From: Lycocorax pyrrhopterus obiensis
Taxonomy: Eukaryota; Chordata; Aves; Passeriformes; Paradisaeidae
Assembly (NCBI GenBank): GCA_014706295.1
Contig: JACSVZ010000002.1
Coordinates: 22,292,757 to 22,356,756 of the forward strand
Direction of reading: 5' to 3'
DNA length: 64,000 nucleotides
Part shown: positions 35,805-46,758 of the stretch, one piece after another
Numbering within the stretch: the stretch's first letter is position 1
How the letters are laid out: the number at the start of each line of letters is the position of its first letter
Notes under the pieces: model-generated
What the model was told of the DNA's origin: nothing
What the model saw: only the letters and a program-made list of their open reading frames with translations
The model's database searches: none
Made by a program: the position numbers and the translations under genes

Positions 35805-35883
35805 AGCCTTTGACTTGACCTTTCACTTGACTCCCTCTCCTGTCATTTTCTTGGTATAAAAAATTTTAGCCTTTCACTTGACC
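35805..35883. repeat. Triplet of CTTTSACTTGAC words
   Basis: The word family TTTGACTTGACC, TTTCACTTGACT and TTTCACTTGACC occurs at about 35809-35820, 35821-35832 and 35872-35883. The last copy is preceded by the same AGCC as the first. On the minus strand two copies carry AGGTCA, the nuclear-receptor half-site. A TATA-like 'GGTATAAAAAA' sits at about 35852-35862 between them. Confidence 0.6.
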
Positions 35884-37052
35884 TGTGTGAACTCATAAAT
35901 TCTGGTTGCTCACACATGTAATCACAGAGCAAACAAGGCAGCTGGAAAAAAGCTCCTGCAGTAGGAAGCGAGATTTTTACAGTGCAGAGAGAAGAGACCA
36001 TGGAACATCCTGCTCCCCTCCAGACAACTTTGGTTTCTCTCACAAACACCCTTCCACATCTCACCCTATGTGCTACGTTAGGTGTAGCTTGAAACAGGCC
36101 ATGGTCTCCCAGTAACCTTGTCAACACATGAGTATGTCCCAGTTTAGCCATCTCAGCCTGAAGTAATCTTGGGAGAGCTGCTGGGCATTAATTAATCTTA
36201 TGGGCCCTCTTCTAGACCCATACTCTAGATAAAAACCCAGGAGCATCACAATTTAGGAAGACATTAGTGTGTGGGGTACCTCCTTATTGCTTAAAATAGA
36301 AAGATTTTTTTAATTCTGAATTAATTTTTCCTACCTAGTGAATTTTTATATATTCAGGAGTAAAAAAAACCCCAAAAATGTGTGTGAAGGAAGTTGTTCA
36401 GAAACAACTGTTAGAAAAGCTGTTTGGGTTTTCTTCTGGTTGGGAAATTCAGCTGGATAGGGCTATTTCAATCACTCTTGTCTTCCAGACAAGAAGGGGT
36501 TTAAAATTCAAGGCTGTCATTGTGGTACCTCTATGACCACTGAATTTACTGGAAACTTATGGGTAAAAAAGAAGTTTCAAGAAGTATTTGTAGCTATGAG
36601 CTTATTTTCTAAGGGGTTTTTATTATCTTTTTAACTGACAGTTTGAAACTTGTTATTTCTGCACCTACCAAAGTGATTTTTTTAAAAAAATTAACACTTC
36701 AGACAGGTGCAAGGGGAAGGGTTGGTATATTCAGACCGTAAAACTGTTCTTAGCCAAAATTAAAAATCAACAGCCCCTTCTCTTTTGGAAAAAAAAAAAA
36801 AAATGCTGACGAATGCATTCTTCATTCTTGTATCTTTGCTGTCCAAAATAATAACTAAAATCACACACACTAAGTTTTTTGTATTGATTGCCCTGAACTT
36901 GCTTGGCAAGGATGGAAACTTGGGATTCATATTAGAAGAATACTGCTTCTGGGTCCATCATTCATGTTATGTGCTTGATGTTTGTTCTATAAAAGCAGAA
37001 GGCTCGTGAACTCTGCACTTTTGGTCTGAAAAATCGTGGCAGGACTGCCTTG

Positions 37053-37068
37053 ACCACCTAGTGGTAGT
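37053..37068 (-). promoter_or_regulatory. CTCF-like site
   Basis: The minus strand reads CCACTAGGTGGT, matching the CTCF core CCASYAGRKGGC at every position except the last (T for C). Adjacent bases were not tested against a full matrix. It lies about 0.5 kb from the candidate regulatory patch at 37530-37860. Occupancy is unknown. Confidence 0.35.
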
Positions 37069-37374
37069 GAAGTGAATGAGGAGATGGAGAAATTCAGTTT
37101 AGCACACACACTTCTCTTCTTCTGAATGAGGCTGCTGGTAAGGACAAGAACATTAATCTTTGGCTGTCACTGTCTAAAATATGCAGATCTAGAAGCCTTA
37201 ACTTATCATGGGCATTACTAGTTAATTAAGGAGATTCATTGATTTATTATTGGCAAGGGACTGTTAGCCAATGTTCACTGCTAGGGAATTATTGAATTCA
37301 GATAGAGCATAAGATAGGTGAGAAGAAATACTTTTCTTCCCCGGAATAATATTTCTGTCTGGTTCTCAAAATAG

Positions 37375-37500
37375 CAATTATATATACTTTAAATTGTTAA
37401 ATTATTATAATTACTAAATTATTTAATCTTTAAATAACTGCCTGTAATTTTATAGCAAAATATCAATTAACATATTTAATATTTATCATTGTTCAACAAA
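37375..37500. repeat. Very AT-rich low-complexity tract
   Basis: About 125 bases are almost entirely A and T (for example 'AAATTATTATAATTACTAAA'). The tract sits directly upstream of the CpG-bearing patch that begins at about 37530. Confidence 0.8.
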
Positions 37501-37529
37501 ATATTACTGGGTTGGAAGTAAGAAGTACA

Positions 37530-37860
37530 AAGAGGCGAGTCATCTCGCCTCAGGAATTGTTTTTGAAGCAACGCTTGGCACACATTTGACAGCTCACGAT
37601 GAAATGTGTGCTTTGGAGTGATCTGCTGATGTGCGGCTTTTCAGATTGCATTGTAGCGACGCATGTGCCTGGAGCCCTAACCCTCATGATGCAAAGAGTC
37701 AAAAATAGAAACGGTGCTGATTGTAATGCCTATTTGGCTGCGCATGAAATGATACTGAATAAAAGGCTTGTAGAAATCTCTTTCATATTTTCATAGCAAA
37801 TAATGAGCATACATTAAGAACAAATTATACATATCTGAACTTAATGGGTGAATTGACCCA
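37530..37860. promoter_or_regulatory. Candidate conserved non-coding element, CpG-bearing
   Basis: This patch stands out from the AT-rich background. About nine CpG dinucleotides occur in the first 220 bases, in a complex, non-repetitive sequence without a long frame. It opens with a perfect 8-base inverted repeat, GAGGCGAG (37532-37539) and CTCGCCTC (37544-37551), with a 4-base spacer. Words such as 'TTTGACAGCTC' (a MEIS-like TGACAG) and 'GCTGATTGTAATG' follow. Retained CpGs suggest selection or low germline methylation. No alignment was possible, so conservation is inference. Confidence 0.35.
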
Positions 37861-40284
37861 GGCTTTTACAAATGAATACTAATGGAAGGAAGCTGTAATA
37901 TATATTAAACATTTAATTAACTTTTTGAGCAAGGCTGTCAGTGCATGACAGAGTAGCAGCACATATAAGAAAAGCAAACAAACAAATAAAACCCAAGCCT
38001 GTATTTACAGGTACAAATCCAGAATGGGAAGCAAGAGACACTTTAGCAGCTATTTTCCTGAAGAAAATCCTAATACCTCCCTGCTGCAGCAGCTGGTACT
38101 TACACATGGAAGAAATCCAAATGAGATTGTTCTTCGGCCTCTGTGGCTCTTTTGTTTTACTTTTCACTAGCATTGGAGACTATGATTGAGATGGCCATGG
38201 GTTTACTATGAAGTGTCAGAAGCTAAACTGAAGTGTCTGTCCTGGTGTCAGAGGATGGAGCCATAAGGTGCCTTGTTGGGGTCTCTTGTGTGTATAAATG
38301 TACAACCAGAGTCAACCTACATGTAGTGGCCCAAAGTTTCTTAAACCTGCACTGACTGCTGATATGTAGCTGATATTTTCATCCTGTGCAAGTTGGTGTC
38401 ACCTGTAAATCGCAGAGAACAGAAGTTCTGTGTTTTCAGTTCCTCTAAATCACTGTGAATATATTACATTATCACAGTAGGAAATGTATATCGAATACAG
38501 CTCTGGCTGAAGCATTTGACCTTCTAGAAAACCAGCCAGTATGTCAGTGAAAGCAGATGAACACGAGGAAACTAGGATATTTTCCTGCTGCCTAGGCTCA
38601 TTCTCCATCATACAAGTAGTCCATAGCAATGTTGACTATTTCAGTCTATGGCAATTCAGCCTAAGAAATTTCTTTGTGTTGTGAGCAGCACATTAAGATA
38701 TCATTAACTAGTGTACATATATGACTAGTGATGCCAGAGATCCTTGTGGTCTCTAATAGGATGCTATTAAACAGTTTTTAGTCAATTCCTTGCCAAATAG
38801 AATACTGTTTGTTATTCAAGAGGGTTTTTTCACGGTCCATCCAATGTTTGGCTTAACTACCGTTTTTAGAGTTTGTTGGTGCAATAGTGAAATAATACCA
38901 TGTGTTTCTAAGGAATTGTGATTATCTGAGAGGCATGTGAGAGGCAACTCAAAGACCAAATAGACTGATTACTCCATATCAAAGCTGAGCTAATCCCCTG
39001 ATGTTTAGTTGGTGTACAGCTGGGAGTTGATCAGCTGGGGAACTACAAACAAATGATAAATAGCACCTATTCCTAAGAGCTAAATTTCCTCTCTGTGTTG
39101 AATTTTGTGAGAAGGATTGCATTCTCCATGAGTAGCTGTCAATTCCATCTTGGCTCATTTTGTTACATTTGGGAGTTCTGATGTGTGCCTTGGGAGAACA
39201 GTTACATTTTGTCGACCATTTCTGAGTGTATGGAGTTTTGGTATACAGTTTGATCTTTGAATATAGGGTAAACTCCACATTAAACGTGAGTGCCTTGTTT
39301 GTTGTTGCTGAGTATTCATTTTTGTGCAAAGAAATTTTGGTCTTTTCGGCTCAAACCCCGTCATCTTTTGGTTGTGCTGACTGTTTTACTGCTAATTCAG
39401 CAGTAAGTTGTCTGGCTGGCCACAATCTGGCCCCACTCCATCTCCTGCAGAAGAGCTGTGGTGGTGTGGAGGCAGGGAAGCAAGACTCTCCAGCCCCAGA
39501 GGTCTTGCATCCTCTGAGGTCCCCTGGTACTTTGAAGACTTGCAGCTTTTGGACTTCCAAACCTTTGCCTGCTTAGGGCTGAGGAGAGGCAAGTCCAGCT
39601 TTCTGCAGTTGCCCCACTTTGCAAACACAAGCACAAATGCATGTGCACATAAATGGACACCACCTCTGTTTCCAGCTGCTGCACAATATTTGTACCAGGG
39701 ACAAATTGCTCTTAACAATCTGCTTTTACATCTGTATAATCCCTACCAATCCTTCTTTCTTGCACAAAGTGCAGTGACTTGGGTTTACTTTGTGATGTCT
39801 GGAGCTTGAACTAAATCTCAGGAAATGTTCACATTTACTGTTCACATGCTCCAGACGTAGCAGGTGCTGTAGCCACCGTGGGAAGCAACCTCCGCCCCCA
39901 GGGCAGCACTTTCTGCCAGAAATGTGGGTTTGGTTTTGACACATTTGTAAGCTGGGGCACTTGCTGGTTCCCTGTTCTCTTAACTCAGAAAAAAGGTTTT
40001 ACTTTCTGGCATTAACTAGAACAAGTCAGAGATGGGATAACACTCCTCAGTTTTTTCCTGGGGTAGGGAAGGGATCTGGTAATTTGCTGAAAACAGTTTT
40101 CTCAACATCAGTTGCAAGTTTCTAGATACCCATAGGGGAATTGGCCCTCAACATTTTCCCATTAGCACGTGAGTGTTTGGAGTGAGGCAGAGAGGGACAG
40201 ATTCAGTGAGTGCAAAGGGAATGCTACAGTTGAAGGATATCACAGCCTCACCACTTGAAATGTGAATTGCATCTTATCAGACTG

Positions 40285-40427
40285 GCAGAAAAGCCAGCAA
40301 ATAATAAGTTGCATCCCATTTTGTTTAGCTGGCAGGCAATAAACAGTGGTCAGCCTGCTGCCTCATAGCAGTCACTTTCTGCGGAGTCTGTGGTTTGACT
40401 GCCTTTTATTACCACTGGCTTTTCTGC
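40285..40427. repeat. 13-base perfect inverted repeat about 117 bases apart
   Basis: GCAGAAAAGCCAG (40285-40297) is the exact reverse complement of CTGGCTTTTCTGC (40415-40427). Similarity extends outward imperfectly, and an ATAATAA/TTATTA pair flanks the arms. The spacer is complex DNA with CpG and TGCTGCCTCATAGCA-like words. It may be a fold-back relic or part of a regulatory block. Confidence 0.7.
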
Positions 40428-41648
40428 TGGTTTCATAAAATGTGATTTTAAGAGCTTGTGTGACCTCCTTAATTCATCTTGCAGTGCCTGTGTGTTTCAG
40501 GGACTTCACTATGTATATGTGATCTAACTTGATCAAATACAATGAACTGTAGATGCTGTGACACTTGAAAAGTGGGAAGAAAGACAAATATTGAATGGAA
40601 AAGAGAAGGTAAATCAAGTCCCTGCTAAACTGACAAGGGAGTACAGAAAGGGAAGAGAAGAAAAACAGTAAAAGGTTGCTTAAAGGGCAAAACTTATATT
40701 TATGATATGCCACAGAGGTCAAGAGGGCAATAATATTTTGATGTGTGATAATACACATAAAATTATAGTAGAAAAGCTTGTTTATTTTAGAAAACCTCAT
40801 GTTACGTTGGCCAACACAGAGGTTGGAGGAAGATTTCTGCCAGCGAATCTGACACTGCTGTCTGCATGCAGAAGTCAGGGCTGGGCCATGGGAGAGATGG
40901 GTGCTGCTGGGCTGCGTGTGCTGCTGGAAGTGGTGAGGAGTAGAGCTTGAAGCTCCAGAATAAGCCCAGGGTTGTACTCCATTTGTCTTCACCGAGAATT
41001 GTATCAACTTCTGCTGCTAGGTTCAATTGTATCAAGGCTGGATTTTTCACTTTACAAATTAAATGTTTTCCATCTACAAGTATGCCAGATACTGGCTTAA
41101 AAATGTTCCAAACAAGAAAACACACAGGATAGATTAGAAGAGAAAGTGTAACAGCACCGAGGGAGAAAAAATAGGAAGTAATTGAGTTTTTCCTGTGTAT
41201 TGAAAGCTGGTTTTTCTTCCAATTTAACTTGGTTATCCTGTGATGAGATGCTTTTGGTTTTCTCCTTCACTGTGAATGTAGAATCCAGTAATTTTTCTCT
41301 TTCATATAAAAAGCATCCATTCAGATAAATTTCAGTGTGGCTTTGCAACATGACTTGTGACTTTCATGAGATATCCCTTAATTTGTGTCATCAAGGATTT
41401 TTGTACAAAGTATTTGCTCAAAATGGTTATGTCAGAAACATTAAGAAAACTTCATTTAATTCCAGCCAAAATATAAAACCAAACTAAATAATACCAAATC
41501 CAGAACATTTTTGCCTTAATCTGTTGAATCATTTATTATAATGTAATTACACTGTGTGTTGGTCTGCCGTAATCTTTATGTTTTAATAGGAAAACTTGGT
41601 ATGAACTAAGAGGAAGTTGATAATCTCTATCATTTCAATTAGCATACT

Positions 41649-41740
41649 ATAGAATCATAGAATAGTTTGTGTTGGAAGGGACCTTGAGAAGTGATCAAGT
41701 TACACCCCCCTGCAGTGAGCAGGGACACCTTGAGCATCTT
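41649..41740 (-). mobile_element. CR1 LINE 3' UTR fragment
   Basis: The plus strand starts 'ATAGAATCATAGAATAG' and continues 'TGTTGGAAGGGACCTTGAG', 'CCCCCCTGCAGTGAGCAGGG' and 'ACACCTTGAGCATCTT', the reverse complement of the CR1 3' UTR with its terminal repeat. The insertion is only about 90 bases, an extreme 5' truncation. Confidence 0.93.
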
Positions 41741-44577
41741 ATTTCATGTTGCTTTTTTTTGTTTGTTTTATTCTTGGGACTTATTCTACTGTGTGAAACT
41801 TTGGCATCAAATGATGAAATTACATAATTGATCAGGTGTAATTTTTCATATTTGAAGTCTATTTTCAGCTGCACTAATAAAATGCTCTAGCCAATAGGAG
41901 TTATGGAGTGGTGTAGTGAACAGTTTTGGGAAACAAGTGTTAATTTAGGATGTAGATGATGGTGGAAATCTGGTTAAATGAAAGAACCATCAGGAGGAAG
42001 CTATTGCTCTCACTGACAAGGTCCCGTCCATGGAACAGAGCTCCTCATAGCACACTGCCCCTATCACTGACAGCCACTTATAAATCACGGAAATAATGAT
42101 GATTGAGGCACCACCAAAACAGCCTTCACAAGCTGGAATTTATAAACTTTACTCCAGAAAGGCAGGTGCAACCTGGCACTCAGAAGTGCAGCAGCAGCAG
42201 AAAAGGGGTGGCTTCATGCTCTGAAGCAAAGGGTGCCTGATGATCCCCAAGCCCCTGCCCTTCCTGTGGCTCGTGGCCCTCCGAGCTCCTCAAGCGAGTC
42301 TTCCACAGTTTGAGGTACTCACCGTGCATCCTCAGGCACTACACATGCTGCCACTTGTGCTGCTCTCTCTGTCTCTGATTCGGCCACTTAATCTGTTGGT
42401 TTGAAATAGAGTTGTACACGTCCAATACTAAAATTTCTGGGAGAAGCTTTATTTTACATTTCAGTAATGGGGTTAAAGTCAGAGTTACAACATATAAGTG
42501 ATGAAGATGAGATTCTCACAAGTGCTCGGTATCAGTTTATCCATAACTATGGAAATCAATATACGCTTAATGTTTTCACTAAACAGTGGTGTAGATTTAA
42601 GCTAACCCTGAACATCTTTGAAAATCTCAGACATTCTCTGGGAGACAGCATGTTCACAGCTTATACCTAAGGTTAGATTCAAAAGTAACTATTAAGAAAA
42701 TTAAACAAAACTGGTTTGACTTTCCAAGTCATTGCAAACCCATTCATTGCAGGGGTTGTGAAACCCTGGAAAGCAAAGGTACATAAAAAACAGAATCCTA
42801 ATTTTAGGATGCTGGGTTTGAAGAATATTATCTCACATCTGTTCTATAAAACACAAAAACATTTGTTCCAGTAATCTCAGATGAATGCCAGCTTTGGTAC
42901 GTTCCAAACCATCTTTGAAAAATATGGCAATAAAATAATCGAAAGTAACTCTGGCCACTAGGTTAAATTCTGCACAGTAAATAAAACTGGGCAGACTATC
43001 ATTCAAGAAAATGGTGCAAAAATTCTTGTTGAGTTAATAGAGGGTTTATCTTGAAGATTTTCTTTCACAGGTTGAAACTAATTTGCAGGTTAACAAACTG
43101 TAATAGCTGGGCCCTTCTGCAAAATGTGACCCTTCTGCACCACATTTTGAACATATCAAGTTGCTACAGAATGCCTGAGAGCTTGTAGGGTGTAGCTAAG
43201 TTTTCAATTGTGCAGAAAGTGACTCCTAGATTTAAAATGCTAATCTGTAGTGTTTTATATCTGTCACAGGGTATCAAATTTGGCATTTAAAAGGCACTCA
43301 AGTCCCTAACAAGTTTTACCCTCACTTTGACAAATGCTCTTCTTCTACCTGCTGCTATTTCTGTGTGAAGAGGAAGGTGAGAAAATGCTTCAAGTTAGAT
43401 GACAAAAATATCTTTCCTACTGTTCAGTAACCTCCATGCACCTGGTCTCCATGGTGCTGTGGGATGGGGAGGCCAAGAGGCAGGCAGTTCAGTTATCAGT
43501 CTCTTCAGCATGCCTTCCTGTGTGGAGACAGGGCAGGCAGAGGTTAAGCAGCAACATTTCTGCTGCTAGACCAGCAGCATCTCCACTAATGCTACTGTGT
43601 GCAGGTACAGCTGAAGAAAAGAATAATGAAAACCCCCCAGCAAAACTGCAAAGGCCTTGCAGTTCACTTGCAAAGGCAGCAGAAGTATCTCTGCAATTCA
43701 TTTTGCAAATTGTTCATAAGAAGAGCCAAATCTTAGAAAATTTCTTTTGTTTTTCACCCTTGTTTGTAGATTGACTGGAGGACAGAGAACAGAGGGGATT
43801 CCTGTGCTTTTTTCTCCTTTTGAGCAAACACATTGTCTGCACACTCCTGCATCACACACTACGATCACAAACCCTTTTCCTCTCTCCTCCGTTGTCCCAG
43901 GGTCCAGAGCAGTACTTCAGGAGCAGCTGGAGCAGAGACTGAAGTTAGGACCACCTTGGAGGAAGTTGCCTGTATCACTGTGGTTATATGGCAGCAGTTG
44001 CTCAAAACAGAGCTTTCAGCTCACCGTAAGCCGCACTGTTCCACCCTCATCCCCCAGCTTCTTTACAGGCAGAGACCTCAGCAAGGTCTGTGAGATGCAG
44101 CTGGTCCTGGTCCCATGTCTGTGATGTTCAGTGACTGTCTTGCTTGGTGGCCACTCTCAGTGCTGGTCAACCTGGCAACAACAGCATTTGTCTGCTCCCA
44201 GTCTGTTTCTGCATCAAATTTTTGTACTTTTGTATTTTTCTGCTGAGGTTGGGTTTTTTTTCCCCAAGGCCCTAATAGCCTGTTGTTAATATAAAATGAA
44301 AAGCCTTATATTTACTATCCTGGGGGAAACAGCTAGGGCTTCTATGGAAGTCATTGTTCCTCAGAGGTGCTCGTGGCCATGGATGGTGCTGAGTCTCCAG
44401 CTCTGATGGAGCACAGCAGATGCATCAGTAGCTAATGGAGCTCTGCCAGTGCTAGCCACTGCTTTACTTCCCAAATCTAGACAGTGGCTTGGTAAGTCAA
44501 CCATGACACTTGTAATTCAGTAGAGTCTGTGCTCCCCTCTGCTGAGCCACTACATCAGGCAGATTTAACTTTCTCGC

Positions 44578-44611
44578 TTTTTTTTTTTTTTTTCTTTTCT
44601 TTTCCCCCCAG
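44578..44611 (+). repeat. Polypyrimidine tract ending in CAG
   Basis: Sixteen Ts are followed by a C/T-rich run ending CCCCCCAGG, which looks like a strong 3' splice acceptor. The frame after the AG stays open for about 38 codons without resembling any protein I know. It is listed as low-complexity sequence because no exon can be supported. Confidence 0.75.
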
Positions 44612-46719
44612 GAAGTCAGCTGCCTTTATTCTGTAAACTACCTCTACAATGCAAAGGACTCCCAAAATAAGTTGTTTCCTTTATTACATGGGCTATGGTA
44701 CAAAGTTACTCCTGTCTTCTCAAATTAAACAGAAGGATTGTATGGCAGTTTCAGGGAGAGGAGAACAAACATAATTCTATTTTGTGTGGGTGAATTTCCA
44801 TGGAAGGCATCTTACTTTGCTTTGGGCAGCATTTGGCAGCATGTCAGTGTCTGTATGGGGAACTTGGCATACATTACCTCTTTATTCACTGGATCTCATT
44901 TGTAAAAGGCAAAGGCAAGTCCAAAAGCTACTTAAGTCAGACTGAAGTCACAGAGATTGTTTAGATTATTTTAGAGAAGATTCTGTTGCAAACTCACATT
45001 CCAGTTTGGGTTGACATAATATTGTTATATGTTTTCACCATATGTTTATAATTTTAAACAGCCTGGGGGAAAACAAACAAAAAACTATGCCTCCTGCTAG
45101 ACTAGAGGGACCTATTGGCAATATAATCCTGGGCAGAAAATTCAGGTGGTGAACTGTGTCTCTCAGAACATCAATCAAACCTCCTCAGTAAAGAATGAGC
45201 AAACAATTCTTTTATTAAACTGAATTTAGTCAATGATAGTGTCTTACTTTCTTAAAAAGAATTCAAGAAACAGGTTATCAGTTAAACTGCATTCTTTTTT
45301 TCTCTAATGACACACTTTCTTACTACGCTTTACACTTCTAGTAAGGTTTTTTTTTAAATGTATCACTTTTTGCATTCCATACTTTTATGCAGTCCATAAT
45401 GGAGAACTGATTTTAATTTAAAAATCTTTATGGTATATCTCACCTGCCCAAGGAAAACAAAGAAAATTATTTGTATCAGTGTTTAGTAATGGGAATACAA
45501 TGACAAAAAAGAGATTTCTTAATATATGGTGCTGTAATACAATTGATGAGAAAAGTAATGCTTTTGCCTTGACATCTGCCTCTCCTTCCACAATACAACA
45601 CTGTCATTATTTCCATAGAGATTGTCTGAAAACACAGAATGAACAAGATGTGAGAGCATGTGTTATTTCCATTTTCATACAGCTCATAGACACATGGAGA
45701 AGAAGGGACAGGAAATGGGATTCTTTGATTATCAGGTTTTTCTTGTGGAAAGAACAATTTCCAGGCTAATGCCTGTCCCCAGCAGTCACTGGAATTAACT
45801 TTCTTTAGGTGATGACTTTTGATGACTTTTGGGTGAAAAAATTAAAACATTCCAACCTTTTCATCCTCACATTAAATTATCATATGAGATTGCTCAGTTC
45901 AGAAATTATTATCCTGAGAAACACTGTTTTTCAGCTGTACCCCCTCTGTAGTCTTGCCTGCAGGTGGGATTCTTGGCCGGCTCATCGTATCCCGTGTGGC
46001 ACTGTCTCTGTCTTGTGGAGATGATGTGCCTGGTCCTCGCAGAAGTCATTGTGCTAGGCTACATCACGAATCACCAGGCAGCTAAACTTCACCTCTTCAT
46101 TACTTTAAGGAAGCATTTCCAATATGAAACCTCTGTGGTTTTGTTATAATACTTTTAATGAAAAGCTTGCTTGATTGAAATATACCTATAATTTTCCATC
46201 AGCTCAGAATGATGAGGGCAAGTTGCACTGATCTACGGAGCCCATTCTTGTGAAGCTGGTGTTTCCATCCCTCTGTTTGCATCCCTGTATGCGCACAAGA
46301 GCACAAGAATTTGAAGCACTTTGTTGTTGTTAATGTCATCTGAATCTTGACTTGGTGCTAGACTAAGTGATGGAAGTTGCTTCCTTGTACACTATTCCAC
46401 TTACTGGTGGGTGTTTCCTACAGTGGGAAAGCAGAGCTTCGATGCAGTGTTGGTGCAGTAGGACCTGAGGCAGTGGGAACAGAGAAAACCTTCTTGCAGG
46501 AGGGTTTCTACCAAGCTCAGATTACATTTTCAGTCAGAGAGAGTGGGTTTGCTACCAATGTTTCAGCATCCCAATTTGACATTATTCCCATTGCCTTAGC
46601 ATCTAGAAAACATGTCTGGAGAAAAGCCACACAGAATTAGGCTTTAGCTAGGAAAGCACCAAAGGTCCAAGGCAGGTGTTTAAATGCTTTGCAGAACTGG
46701 GTCCTTGCAGTAAAATGCA

Positions 46720-46758
46720 AATATATATGTGTGTGTATATATATACATATGTACATAT
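46720..46758. repeat. TA/TG/CA-rich simple repeat
   Basis: ATATATATGTGTGTGTATAT-type alternating purine-pyrimidine sequence, then ACATATGTACATAT; imperfect. Confidence 0.85.

Larger units (their letters stand above)
31531..41648. other. Mostly unique stretch with candidate regulatory DNA
   Basis: No exon could be supported. The stretch includes frames of 147 codons (34655-35098, plus), 133 codons (39408-39809, plus, with other frames on the same DNA also open) and 177 codons (40474-41007, minus). None shows a domain, signal peptide logic or splice context that I trust. A 15-base A-run lies at 36789-36803. The parts that look most like functional non-coding DNA are listed separately. Confidence 0.5.

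Noticed and set aside
39392..39809. Cluster of overlapping frames of 95-133 codons on both strands
   Set aside because: Four or more frames open over the same DNA indicates composition, not a gene. No motif was found.
40273..40285. Twelve bases matching the core of the miR-21 mature sequence (CTTATCAGACTG)
   Set aside because: The flanking bases and the expected complementary arm of the miR-21 precursor are absent, so it is a chance match.
40474..41007. Longest open frame in the window (177 codons, minus strand)
   Set aside because: It has no domain or plausible exon structure. Its composition is odd (a Ser/His/Gln-rich start, then a Leu/Ile/Phe-rich end that follows the T-rich DNA), and shorter frames are open on the opposite strand. 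Probably chance.
44578..44730. Splice-acceptor-like tract followed by a frame open for about 38 codons
   Set aside because: There is no matching donor and no protein resemblance. Poly-T plus C-runs are frequent, so an exon cannot be supported.
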